Positions 50,546 to 61,927 of a DNA stretch of 64,000 bases are shown in pieces. The notes under the pieces are model-generated. The model did no database searches. It saw only the letters and a list, made by a program, of their open reading frames with translations, and was not told the origin of the DNA. Numbering within the stretch: the stretch's first letter is position 1; each line of letters opens with the position of its first letter. Where the stretch lies: contig RHPI01002368.1 of the NCBI GenBank assembly GCA_009103225.1, forward strand, positions 888,312 to 952,311, in the 5' to 3' direction. The position numbers were made by a program, and so were the translations under genes. Origin of the DNA: Chlorokybus atmophyticus. Lineage: Eukaryota; Streptophyta; Chlorokybophyceae; Chlorokybales; Chlorokybaceae.

Positions 50546-53500
50546 CTACCAACTGGAGTCATACTCAAAATTATTCCTAGGACCCACCGCTGGACCACTA
50601 GGAGGAGCAGGCCGAGTGCGCGCACATGTATTCACGCCGTTTATGTTGCCCATGTTGGGCACCATGTTAGGCATGTTTCCCATCATGTTGGGCATAGTGC
50701 CCATCATGTTGGGTACCATGTTGGGCATCATGTTGGGCATGCCTGCTGCCACGGGGACTGTGCTTACTGGTAGTGTGGGGGTCATAACAACAGGAGTCAT
50801 GGGTGCAGGGTTGATGACAGAAGCCACGCTGTCCACCTGGGCGGCGTGCTTGGGGAAGATGCGCTTGACAACAGCTGGCAGCAACACTTGCCACTGGAGG
50901 AATTGCCACCATTGCGATCGCTGCATGATGGCACCAATCTTGCCAGGCAGCTTCTTCAGCAGTCCATTGCTGTTGCTGTTGTTGACGACCCGTCTCCTCG
51001 GCGGTACTGTAGGACAACAACCAAGGCTATGTTGCTGCTGACGACACCAAGGGCGCAGGAGAATCAAGCTGCAACAATGCGCGCAAAGAAGAAAATTGTT
51101 GCACCAGCCTAAGCTGAAGTAACAATGCATAAACTACGCTGTGTGCGTATATGTGGATTCATATGAGAAAACAGAGAAATTGTTGCAACAGTTTAAGCTA
51201 GGACAATGCATGACTTCTGGTAATTGTGCTGATTACGTTTGCTATATGAATGCACATGTGGGTGATACGAAGATTGACATGGGTTCACAATTCCACCATC
51301 GCTTCTCCTTACCTCCCGCTCGTAGTCTCTGTGCGCGGTTGCGTTGCCGCTGTTTCTGCACCGTCGTCGCCACTTTATGCACGACAATGGCGGCCACGCC
51401 CACTTGGAGGCCAAGGGCAGCGGCGCCAACAAGGAGGCCACCCGCAGAGCCCAGTACATTGACAAGCTTCGGCCCTTTGCGGGGCTGGCGGTTAGAGTTG
51501 TTGATGTTGACCGCATCATTGTCATCCTCACGCGGGCTGGGCGCCTCCACCTCGTTGGCGCTGATGACAGACTCAGCCAACGGTACATTAATTGATTGAA
51601 TACTCGTGAGCACGCGCGCCGGGAGGCGGCCAGCCTTAATCTCAGTGGTCACTTGGCTTGCGTGTCTGCAGGAGAACAATATATGAATACAGCAACTTAC
51701 CACGCTGTCCGCAACCCAACACGACTAATGCTGACTTCATTCTCTGCAAAAACTTCACCACACACAAAACCACACAGAGCATCACACAACACCACATACA
51801 CACGGAAGTACAACATACCGGTTAAGGGACGCGACAAGTGGCGTGTTGCCATGCTCGCGCCACTTCTTTTTGTACTCCTTGAGCCCAGGCTCCATCTTCT
51901 GCACGGCGCCCCACATGCCCGTTCGAACACCCATCTTGGCAACGTTGCGCGGGATGAGCATGTCCTCGGCGTGCACGAGGAGGCACTCCACTGCCGCATT
52001 GGGCGTCCCATCCCGACCCGCCACCGGCCTCAGCATCCACGATGAGAAGTAGTTTGTCACACGCCGCGGCGTTTTCGGCTGTAGGAATGATGCGTGTCAG
52101 CACAGTGGGACTGCATACTTGTATACGACACACACAACAACGACACACGCATGTTACGTGTACCTGAGGAGGTGGGGCGTCCGGGTGAGTAGTGCTCTTG
52201 GTAATGCAAAAGTAGGTCTGGTTGGGAGCTGTCCACTGACGCCTTCCAATGATGTAGTCGCGCGGAGCACAGAACATTGGAAACCTTCGAACCCAATGCA
52301 CAATCTAAACAAACGCACCAGATCGCAAGTAAGTCAATACCTCACAGAATGGCACACACACGCAAAGACATGCATGTAAATGCACAGCATAGCCCACCAA
52401 CATACCTGAGCGCCGGTGCGGTTGCACTGGTGTAGAAGGCTGTACTTGTCAAGCATGTTGTCCCACTGGGCCTGCAGGCGAAATTCATCGTCCCAGAAGA
52501 AGTCACGGAGCATCGCCACGGACGCATTCTCATACAGCGTTCGGGACACATACTGGGTCGGACCTCCATCCTATACGCACAAAACCCAACAAGTTGACAA
52601 AAGGTCCTGAATGCCAATGGTGTCATACGAGAGTTAACCCAGCTTGCAACCAAAGTTTTCAACAACAACAACAGTAGAGTATCGACATATACAACATACA
52701 TATACGACATAAAATTGGCATGCAAAGCTTACCTCAGGGTCGCGGCGCCACGCTTCAAACAAAACCGTGCTAGACTTCTTGTCAAGGATGCGCTGCCAGT
52801 CGCCAACACCCCGAGCTCGCTCTTCCACTATATTGCAGAAGAACATGACATCATCTCTTGTGACAATCGTCTCGCCAGAAGGGCCATCATTTGTGTCCAT
52901 TGCCTCTGATTCAGACAGAGTTTCCACAGAGACTTCTGCTTTCTGCCTTGAAGCTCGCTCTTGCGCTCGCAATCGAATAAGGTACCATAATGCTCGCGCC
53001 GCCGGCAAAGCACTCAATGCTGTAATAGCAACCAAGACACGCCTTGCGCCAAAGCCAGGAGGCGGGAATGAACCGCTAAACAACAAGCGAGGACGTCGAA
53101 GGGCGAGCAAAGCCACATGCACCCTGGTCATAAGCAAAAGAGCATGTCAAACCACTGAGTGCAAGTGAGCAGGACACAAGAGCAATAGGCGGCTTGCTAC
53201 GACTTGTTGACGAGTAAACCTGTTACATTAGCTCAATATGCATCCTGACAAGCTGTGGGCATGCTCAACAGTGTCTATGTATCAACTCACTAAAGCACCA
53301 ATAATTGAAGATTGTCTACAAAATGAACCCTGCATATCAGCTTATGCATAGGCTAGAATTGACAATAGTATGAAAGCAATGAGGTTAAGCTTGCAAGCTT
53401 TGGCGGCAGGCACTGAGTTGCTCACCAGCGAGGTCGCCAAGACCATCCGAGCAGAAGGCCAATAAGGACAGCAGCCCAAATAGGCACGAGCTGAGAGGCG

Positions 53501-53604
53501 GCGTCGGCCGCCCACTGGACGGCGGCGTCCATGCCGGCGCTCTCGCCGCCTTTGCCGGGGAACCTCGGGAAGTTGAAGGAGGGGCTTTTGGGCCACCCCT
53601 CCAT
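50546..53604 (-). CDS. START-domain lipid-binding membrane protein (plant type) with Met-Pro-Asn-rich tail
   Basis: Seven exons in transcription order: 53426-53604, 52733-53123, 52406-52570, 52164-52304, 51819-52078, 51313-51665 and 50546-51006, in phase with GT-AG borders, 649 residues. The N-terminal third has hydrophobic segments (QLVPIWAAVLIGLLLGW; RRVLVAITALSALPAARAL). The START fold follows: VTRDDVMFF, EAWRRDPEDGGPTQYVSRTL, LRDFFWDDEFRLQWD-type block, IVHWVRRFPMFCAPRDYIIG, YFCITKSTTH, RRVTNYFSSWMLRPV, LLVHAEDMLIPRNVAKMGVR and MWGAVQKMEPGLKEY. This is the arrangement of the plant membrane-linked START/polyketide-cyclase-like family, which binds lipids; the ligand is unknown. Another hydrophobic stretch (GSAGGLLVGAAALGLQVG) comes after the domain. 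The last exon ends in repeated PNM units (about 50620-50740). The splice at 51313 is chosen over a read-through stop at 51242 because the phase and a strong donor (GAG then GTAAGG) fit. Confidence 0.85.
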
Positions 53605-56119
53605 GATGCCAACTCACTGCGCAACCGCGCAGGAGGCCAAAAACGCCCTCACCCCCCTCCGCAGACCACCCTCACAACCCTAACCTGCTCAGCAACCCCT
53701 TCAACGCCAAGTACTCTGCCCTCCCCGCCCTCCTCAGCTGCTCCTCAGCTACTGCTGTCAGCTGCATAGACAGCGTCCCACGTCACCGCTCGTCACACTT
53801 ACAACACTCCTGGGACTGCGCCCTATGACAGCTCACACCCTGACAGTCTCGGCCACGCCGCCGGCGACAACCACAACGCCACAACCGTCCCTGCCGCCGC
53901 TGCTTGCTTATGCCTGGCTGGAGGCTACGCGTTAGTTTAACGGAGATTTCACGCGCAACGTGCGCAGCTAAGTTCGACCGCTCCGAGGGATGTTAACTGG
54001 TCTTCTGCGGCGTTCCCAGTCAAGTAACCAGGCCCCAAGCGCTGGCAGCGGTTACGAGTACGGCCAGCCCTGTGGACGTATAACGGCCGGGAGTCACGGT
54101 CTGTACCGGGGAATACGACCGAGGTCGGTTACGGCCGCGAACGCGAAACTTGAGGTTTCGCATGAGTTGCAACCGACGTGGAATTTCGCGGATTTCCGCC
54201 CCGACGCGATTTTGCGTTGAAAATTGGTGGCCCCCCAATCCGACGCGGCCCCGTCGCCGTGAACCCGGTTAGCGTGTAACCGCGGTTGATAGGGACAAGT
54301 GAGCGACTTCTAAGGTGTCACATGATGTGTGGCTCACATCATGCGCATGTCCAACACAGTTCACGTAAGATTCAGTCTCCGGGGCGAATGAAATGCCCTC
54401 AGATAAACGCCCTAACTTCACAAATTCAGTTGGCATCAGAAAGCTTACAAAGCTTTTCATGAACTATTCCACTCGTAAATATAATAACAATCTATAAAGC
54501 ACAAATATCAATTGATTGTGACGTCCGGGTTTTCATGCTTGAGAGTGTAATACTTAGTGTTTTTATGCATTAACGCAATGCTGATTACATATATTACAGC
54601 AAATTATATGTTTAACTTGTAAAGTATTAACGTGACTTCATTAACGTATACGGACTTTAGAGTACTGAACCGCATTCACGCTGAGTTTGTGCAGCAGATG
54701 GGTGTTTATAATACAAAGAGCTTTAACAACGTTTGAAGCCTATGCTTCAAGGCAAAAAGATGCACATGTACAACAAGTTGATTGCGATGTCGCATAAATA
54801 GAATTTTAATATTATCTTTAATTCATGATGTTGTATGACTTCGACACGGCAATTGTTAGTGTAAAGCTGCATAGCTACATGCTTATTTAACTTATCAACA
54901 CCACTGCATTGCTGCTTTTAGCTTTTCAATGAGTAAATGGCCTTGGAACATGTCAACCCAAACAGTGCTGCATGTGCAAGGGTAGTGGCATTAACTTTCA
55001 TCACCATCACACCATGCGAGATCTCGAGGTCAGTGATCTTGTGTTCAGTGAATCATAAAGGCTGAAATCCTGGACCTGATGCGGGCGATATAGGCGATGC
55101 TGCTGATACTGCTGTGACGCGACGGGTCTTGTTATTGACGTGGCTGCAGCTTCTGCGTTAGATGGCAGTCTGCTTGGTTAGCTAGGTCCTTGCTGTGGTC
55201 AGGATCAAACCGAGAGAACGTCCAACACGAAATTTCGATATATCCCGCTTATCCATACTGAGGCTGATGTGGCGCGCTGGCATTTGTTCCTGCAAATCGT
55301 GCGCGCGCCTGGATCAATCATTGTGCAGATTCCGCAGCGTTTATTGTGAAATTCCCGGAAATTAGCCCCGGCAGTTCACGGGAAAGGCTGTTTTGTGGTT
55401 TGGGGGCGTTCGCCACGCGCGCCCCGCATTTCGCAGTGGAAAGTGGATAAACATGATAAGAACAAGCCTACAAAGCTGCTGCCTTCAACGCCACGGGGAC
55501 CTATTGGTAGCCCCTGCAATAGGGCTGTCCTTATCCACTTTGCCCCAACAGCCAACAGCCAATGTAGTAGGTAGCACCTACTCTAACCTGCAATACAATG
55601 TGTGGACATTTTCGCTTATCATATTTTGCTGTTTTAATGCTTATGACGAATACACTGTTATATTGCAAAATTCACAACATAATAGCCGTTGTATTGCTGT
55701 CTTAATAAGGACTCATTTTCGTTTATAATATGTTGAAGTTAGCAGTGGTTCTAGCAACACGTAGACATGCCGTCATGCGTACTAAAGCAGACGGTGATAA
55801 TGCCAGTAAAACGTTGTAACATGACATTTTGCGGCAATCCATTTAACTTGTAAAATCACGAGAGACATGCATAATCGCTGCATAATGTGCAAGACTATGC
55901 TGTATATATTATTGTTTGAACCAATCGCAAGGAACTTAAGCACCAGTATGAGATTGCCCAATTGAAGGAAAAACTTTTGTCCTTATTATGCTATATTTGG
56001 TTGCTTACGATAAAGTAAACAAAGTTCAACAAGCAGGACACATTAACCCCGCGCATGTGTAATGCCTATGCAGATGGCCACAAGGGCAGCAACTTGCGTT
56101 TTAAATCCGCAATGGTGGC
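53605..56119. other. START promoter side and intergenic sequence
   Basis: AACCCTAA at 53676-53683 lies about 72 bp upstream of the START ATG (a near telo-box). A GC-rich patch spans 53680-54300. The rest is AT-rich and without recognisable genes. Confidence 0.45.
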
Positions 56120-56928
56120 TGTAACGGAGTGCTATCGCTATGCGGTTCCTTGCCCTTGTTTGGTTAAAAATAAGGGTCCCAACGGATAATAAACAGCCAA
56201 TTGAGCCGTATTAGGGTCTTTATGGCCTTAATGTAGTGTTAGCTTATCGCTAACACTGATATCGATGTGAGACTCATGTCTCACATCGATATCAGCATGG
56301 CGGCGCTGCCTAACGCAGCGGCCGCCATAGCCAGAGCATCTTTTGCTCTGGCAGCTGCCCCGGCAGCGGCGGCGGCGGTGTGGGCCGGCGGTGTGGCTGG
56401 TGGTGGTGGTGGTGTAGGGGATTAAAGGGGGCGGTAGCCCCCCCCCCGCCCCNACCCCATGTACACAAGAGTTGTTACCTTGGACATGAGCACCATGTCT
56501 TCCACAGCATTGCCAACTCCATGGTTCAGTTTGCGGTCGAAAGCCTTGACCGTCCGCACAACACGCCCTCCACTCCTGGTCAACACACGCATCACTACAT
56601 GCATCAGCACATACCCACACACAACTCCAAACACCAGCACATAGTCACATCCATCCGCTCTCTCACAACACAGACACACACACGCACCTCACTATCAACT
56701 TGGTGTATCTCAACTCCGCGTCGCGATCGTCCGAGGTGACGAAGAAACGCGTCCATGGGATTTCCTTCAACAAATCAACAATGAATTTCTCCGTTGAGTC
56801 CTCCACCTCCTGCCCATAGACGAAGTCAAGTGTCAATACAATGCCATTGGCAACGGGTGCGCATGTGTACCTGCATGTGTCAATGCTTGATGGATGGTTG
56901 TTTCCCCCCCCCCCCGCCCCCTCTTACA
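56120..56928 (+). repeat. left LTR of the deleted gypsy element, with a foreign 450-bp insert
   Basis: LTR sequence runs from 56120 to the C-run near 56440-56452 and resumes at the C-run 56904-56920, ending CTCTTACA. It contains a perfect hairpin (arms CTGATATCGATGTGAGAC, 56257-56297) that is also in the right LTR with two changes. In between (56454-56903) lies sequence identical to the fucosyltransferase-like gene, starting right after an N. Confidence 0.8.
56454..56903 (-). pseudogene. 450-bp perfect copy of a fucosyltransferase-like gene segment
   Basis: Identical base for base, as far as I can compare line by line, to 62524-62973 (constant offset 6070). It covers two exons (equivalent to 62549-62645 and 62758-62879), the intron between them and flanking intron sequence. 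It sits inside the C-run of an LTR, next to a single N. Retained introns rule out a copied mRNA. It is either a very recent DNA-level capture or, more likely, a misplaced piece of the real gene from gap filling. Confidence 0.85.
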
Positions 56929-57723
56929 TTTGGTATCAGATCAAGGGGAGGTAAGGGGCCTCTGGGGCGGCGGCGGCGGCGCAGAGGCGGCAGCGGCGGC
57001 ACTGAACAGTCGGCGGCGGCGGCAGCAGTAGCAGCCAACGCCACCCATGTGTTAGGGTGGGTAGCGGTGTTAGTTGTTGTTGTTGTGTTGTTGTGTATAA
57101 CGCTGCTGCTGGTGTAGCCTAGCTAGCCTTGCTTACTTGCTAGCCTAGCTTAACCTAGCCTAGCTTGCTATTGTGAAGGGGAGGCGGCCACTCAGGCAGC
57201 CCACCCCCGAGCATTGCATCCCAGCACATCACTTAGTAACTCACATTACTATCAATACGTGTGTGCTTGTGGGATAGCCACCGCATGGATTCGCGGGGGT
57301 GTGAAGGGTTTTATGCGCGCGCACGCATTCGCACGCGTGCTCTAACCCTTGAGGGCAGTCCGGTGGCAAAATTGGATGTCGTGACCGCCAGTCAGTGCGG
57401 TGGGGCCAACAGACTTGTTCTGTTCGGCTAAGCAAACTCCATTCACACTTGGCACTCCTCGTGTCAATTGCAATTGTGAATTAAATGGAGTTGTACAAAG
57501 TGAAAACTTTAAGCTGTTGTAGCTTGCAAAACGTCGCGTGGAAACGCGTGCGGTTTGTTTGCACGCAAGCGTCTTGTGGAGTGGTGTTGGGTAGTCCCTT
57601 CACGGGCTGTTACCCAAGTTAAAAACCTTGCAATCATCGAGAAAGAAACAACAAATATTGACACTTTTTGAGTGCACAACTCGTGTGCTTGTGCACTTGC
57701 AAACTTCTTGACGGCTTGTCTCC

Positions 57724-58833
57724 TTGGGCAGATGTCTTACCAAGGAGAGGAGGGTGGGATGTATCCCGTTCCTAAGGATTCATCCTATGAGCCATTAAGT
57801 GAAGCACTCGGACACGAGTGGTAGTTGCAGTGTCAGTGATGAGGAAGAAGCCAAGTCCAAGAGTGGTGAAGCTTCTTCCAACAAGTCCTTTCATGACCAA
57901 TAACATATGGACGCTCAGAGCATCATCGGGGCGGCCATAGCAAAGTACGCATCAGAGCGTGAGGCTCTTCTTGCTGTACACCCCCAACTTCGCAAGGAAT
58001 TGTGGGATGAGTGGGCGCAGTCAGTCCGTAACGCATATGAGACGGACTTCGCGGCACTCCCGTGCGCAAGCAAGAAGATGGTGACTCGCATGATCGAGCA
58101 CGAGTTGACGCGTAATGTACCGCAACTCATGCGCACAGATGCAGCAGTGGCTGCTCTTATGGCCACTTATGACAAATCAGGCCCGTATCCAGACCAGAGG
58201 ATGGCGTTCGCAGCTCTTACCTCATTGACGGTAGAGACTCAGAACCTTCTCAGCTGCTGGTGCTGAGGGTGCGTTACCAGTAAAAGGTGAAATCTAGTTG
58301 AAAGTTAAGATTGGTAGTTATCAAGCCAATTTAACTTTCGTCGTAGTACCCACTGACATAGCTAGTATGATGTGGTATTCGGCCAGATGGGCAACATCAA
58401 ATGTAAACAGTAAAGAAGGGGCGTAAGCGCATCACTTTGTCTGTGCAGGGGTTGCATAGCTTAGAATGCAAGCAAACAGACCCTGCGTTACTTACGGCGC
58501 TTCAAGTGAAGCGTGCGTTTCGTAAAAACACCTGCTTTTCTAGTGCACTTAACGTCGAATGATGATGTAGTGCCTGGCAATACAGAAGGTGTGGCGAACA
58601 TCATTGAAAAGTTTTTGGATGTGTTCTTTGATGAGTTGCCGGGCTTGCCCCCTTATCGAGGTGTCGGACACACAATACCTTTGATTCATGACAGTGAGCC
58701 TCCATTTCGGCCTATGTATAGGTTGAGCCCTCGTGAGAGGGGGAAATTGGAAACACAGATGAAAGAGTTATTGGAAAAGGGATTGATTGAACCAAGTCTT
58801 CACCCTTTGGCGCACCCAACTTGTTTATTATGA
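57724..58833 (+). pseudogene. gag/pol remnants of the deleted gypsy element
   Basis: A gag-like frame at 57907-58266 includes AIAKYASEREALLAVHPQLR and FAALPCASKKMVTRMIEHEL, preceded by an acidic, Ser-rich region. A protease-like stretch follows (VKIGSYQANLTFVVVPTDI, about 58300). The RT N-terminus (58513-58833) has FFDELPGLPPYRGVGHTIPL, FRPMYRLSPRERGKLETQM and KELLEKGLIEPS, then shifts frame (a FIMKKNGKLRMCV-like stretch near 58835) and ends near the deletion point at 58915. No catalytic RT motif remains. Confidence 0.7.
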
Positions 58834-59052
58834 AGAAGAATGGGAAGTTGCGCATGTGTGTGAATACCGTGCTTTAAACGAGGTCACGGTAAAGAACAGG
58901 TACTCGTTGCTAAGGATTGTTGATGTGTGCGGACGGTAAAAGGGTGCTGGCAGACATCTTTACCGCTTCGGCCCTGGTTTTCCGCCTACTCAAGTTTTCA
59001 GTGCTCACGTGTGGGGCCTTGCTAGCCCTTAATGAGGATATTGAAACCTCAG

Positions 59053-59384
59053 TGGGGGGGGGGGAATGTAACGGTGTGCTACCGCTGTACGGTTCCCCGC
59101 CCTTATTTAGTTAGAGATAAGGGTCCCAACGGGTAATAAACAGCCAATTGAGCCATATTAGAGCCTTTATGGCCTGAATACAGTGTTAGCTTATTGCTAA
59201 CACTGATAACGATGTGAGACTCATGTCTCACCTCGATATCAGCCGCATGGCGGCGCTGCTAAACGCAGCGGCCGCCATAGCCAGAGCATCTTTGGCTCTG
59301 GCAGCTGCCCCGGCAACGGCGGCGCGGCTGGTGGTGGTGTTGGGGTAGGGGATTAAAGGGGGCGGTAGCCCCCCCCTTCTTACA
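59053..59384 (+). repeat. purine tract and right LTR of the deleted gypsy element
   Basis: A G-run directly precedes TGTAACGG at 59067; the LTR ends CTTACA at 59384. It is followed by TTTG and an N (59389). TTTG equals the first bases after the left LTR (TTTGGTATC), which suggests that this contig end belongs to a 5' LTR and was joined here. Confidence 0.75.
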
Positions 59385-59389
59385 TTTGN

Positions 59390-60888
59390 TCTTACACTAC
59401 CTGCATATGTTCGATACGCGACGTGCTTCGCCGTGCCATGCATGTGTATAAGTTTTGCAGCGTGTTAATTCCAGAGTTATTTGTAGCACCTACCTTTATA
59501 ATGGTGTACAACATGATGTATACAAATATGTCACTCGTACTTCTCATATACAATGGCCTAGGCTAACAGTTTATGTTAAACGGAAGTAGTTGAAGAAAAT
59601 AGTCATGTGTGAGTTATTTCATGTCATGCATAAGTAAAATCAGTGCAGAGACAATGCTGCATGCAATATTGTAAGGTTCACAAGTAGATCTCACTATATT
59701 GACATATATATGACAATTGCCCAAAGTATATGAAAACAAAACGTTCATGAGCATATGACATCAAATCGAAGACTTATAAGCATTTGATTACATAGCGCAA
59801 TGGTTGCATTACATTTGTCCGCTACCTGGCTAATACGGGGCTCTTGATGAAATTACAAATATTATCATTCAATGGTGATAATTATGATATCACAATTGAT
59901 GTAGCTCTACGAAGCGGCTCAATTGAATGATTCATATTGCCTCATGTGCAATACATAATCAACATTGTGCGAACGAATGCAATGCGTTTTATAAATATCA
60001 ATCCTCCTATAACACGTTCGTCGACAGTTACTGTTGTATGTAATTCAGCTATATCAGACACGTTTTCCATGTGTGACAGGTTTAAGGAAGAGATAAACAA
60101 TCACTTTGTCATATAGCTCAGCAAGAACAATAAAGCAGAATAGCAAAATATCAAGTTTGACACAGAATTCCAAGCGCTTGAATCTCTGCACATTTATATC
60201 ATATATCTGTGATCATGTATATATAATGTTTTTCATTTAAATATAATAGTTTTTTCAACTCATGGTCAATACTATAAATGGCATATTATTGTGGTAAGCT
60301 AAAGTGTGAAGAAACACATACTCGTAATGCAAACTATCGCAATAAATTCATAGGTATCCATTAAAGTAAAATACGGCCCGCTAGACTCATTTACTTACTA
60401 CTTACTCATTTTTATGCAGAGAATAGAGTATGTAAATGTGTCGTTTACCAATGGAAATGAGCAAAAGAGCTTAATTCTCAATATAACCATTGATCTAAAG
60501 TAAACCGTTAAAGCAACACATAACCATAATGCAAATTAATACAAAAAAACAAACACAAAAGATACGTGATAATTGGGTTAAAATACGGCATGCTAGACCT
60601 ATTCACTCATACGCAAAGGATTGAGTATTTGGATATGTCTTTCACTAGTAGAAGTGAGCACATGAGCATCATTTTTAACATATAACCGTTGATCTACCAA
60701 TGATTGCATGTGTAGTATCATATGACATGTTTAGGCTTCACCAAAACTACCAGACATACAAATCTTTGCAAAACATTCACGCTCGTAACACTATATCACA
60801 ATAAGATGCTCGAACCCATATAATTGATACACATGATACATTATGCAACCATACTTGCGATAGTTGTTCAATATGTTGCAACCAATTA
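59390..60888. other. AT-rich intergenic DNA with a diverged tandem duplication
   Basis: No gene is seen. Two diverged copies of a roughly 210-bp unit lie at about 60300-60500 and 60508-60690; both include AAAATACGGC-TGCTAGAC-type and ATAACC-TTGATCTA phrases. Confidence 0.5.
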
Positions 60889-61689
60889 GCATATTTACTC
60901 GTTCATTGTGCCCCCCTTCCAACATGATGCCCCCCCAAATTTATTGGGGGGGTACTCTATTCGGAAGGGGGCATTGTAATAGACGATGATTACGCTGACT
61001 AACCGTATCCGGCTGCATGTAACGTAATTAGACCTGCGTCATTTCGTGGGTTGAGACCTGGACTTTCTGTTACTTCCGCTCGAAAAGGGAAGCTTCTCGA
61101 AGATGAAGTTTCACACTTTTAAGCTTATATATGTCGCGTGCCTTCCGGTGGTGCCTTAATTGATCATCATAGCACAGAAGTTCATGGAAATGTGTCATAT
61201 AAGCAGTCAACATGCATGTCATACTTTAACATAAGCATATTATATGATCACTATTAACACATACATCATCTTATATGTATATATAAGTATCTCACTTGTA
61301 TAATAATGATTCAACGATGTCAAGCTTGAGCCTTCTAGTGGTTAGCCCACCAAGGCTTTCATTAATGCACGGAAAGTTCCGTAACCAGTCCTTCCGCTAA
61401 CGGAAGGGAAAGACTGGTTGTGAGCGCTTTTCACAACATTTCGAAAGCTTTCGTAAGGGAAATTGACTTCCGCTCGGGGAAGGGCACAGGTTTAAAGATA
61501 ATCCTACACGGAAACTGCGTAACATGACCATGACTCTATGTGTAACTTAATGCATCCAATGAGTAACCCTGCAGAGGGGCACTGAATACGAGAAGGGATA
61601 TATATATTTATACGGCCTAACAGTGTGCCCCTCTTACAATCCATGGGGGTAATAGTAACAAGGGGGGCACTTAGAACGGGTAAATATGG
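60889..61689. mobile_element. non-autonomous pogo-like transposon, 801 bp, TA target sites
   Basis: The left end is GCATATTTACTCGTTCATTG followed by TGCCCCCC. The right end, reversed, reads CCATATTTACCCGTTCTAAG followed by TGCCCCCC. TA dinucleotides flank both (60887-60888 and 61690-61691). Just inside the left end, C-runs and matching G-runs (60912-60975) form nested hairpins. No transposase frame is present, so it would need an enzyme in trans, for instance from an intact relative of the pogo-like element at 9-13 kb, which shares the terminal layout. Internal foldbacks such as CCAGTCCTTCCG/CGGAAGGGAAAGACTGG lie near 61395. Confidence 0.82.
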
Positions 61690-61927
61690 TATATGAGCTC
61701 ATGCAAGGTTTCGCATATATATACGAGGCCGGCCCCTCTCCTCTTAAATACTCCTACAAACTACTAGAATTGGCGCATATATGACACACCGTTACAATCC
61801 ACAACATTGACTTATTTCCATTCAACCTATCTGCACACATACACAAGTTTACAACTACACATGACACACACAGTCTAACAGCGCAACTGTCATCAACCTT
61901 CCACCCCATACATCAGCCTATCGATTA

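Larger units (their letters stand above)
56120..59388 (+). mobile_element. internally deleted Ty3/gypsy element with diverged LTRs
   Basis: The left LTR starts at 56120 (TGTAACGGAGTG) and the right at 59067 (TGTAACGGTGTG). Between them are a primer-binding site (TGGTATCAGATC at 56931), a gag-like frame, a protease-like stretch, the N-terminal part of RT and a purine tract (G-run 59053-59064). RT breaks off near 58915; the rest of RT, RNase H and integrase are missing. The LTRs differ at many positions, so the copy is old or the LTRs come from two insertions. Two single-N joins (56453, 59389) lie in or at the LTRs. Confidence 0.8.
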
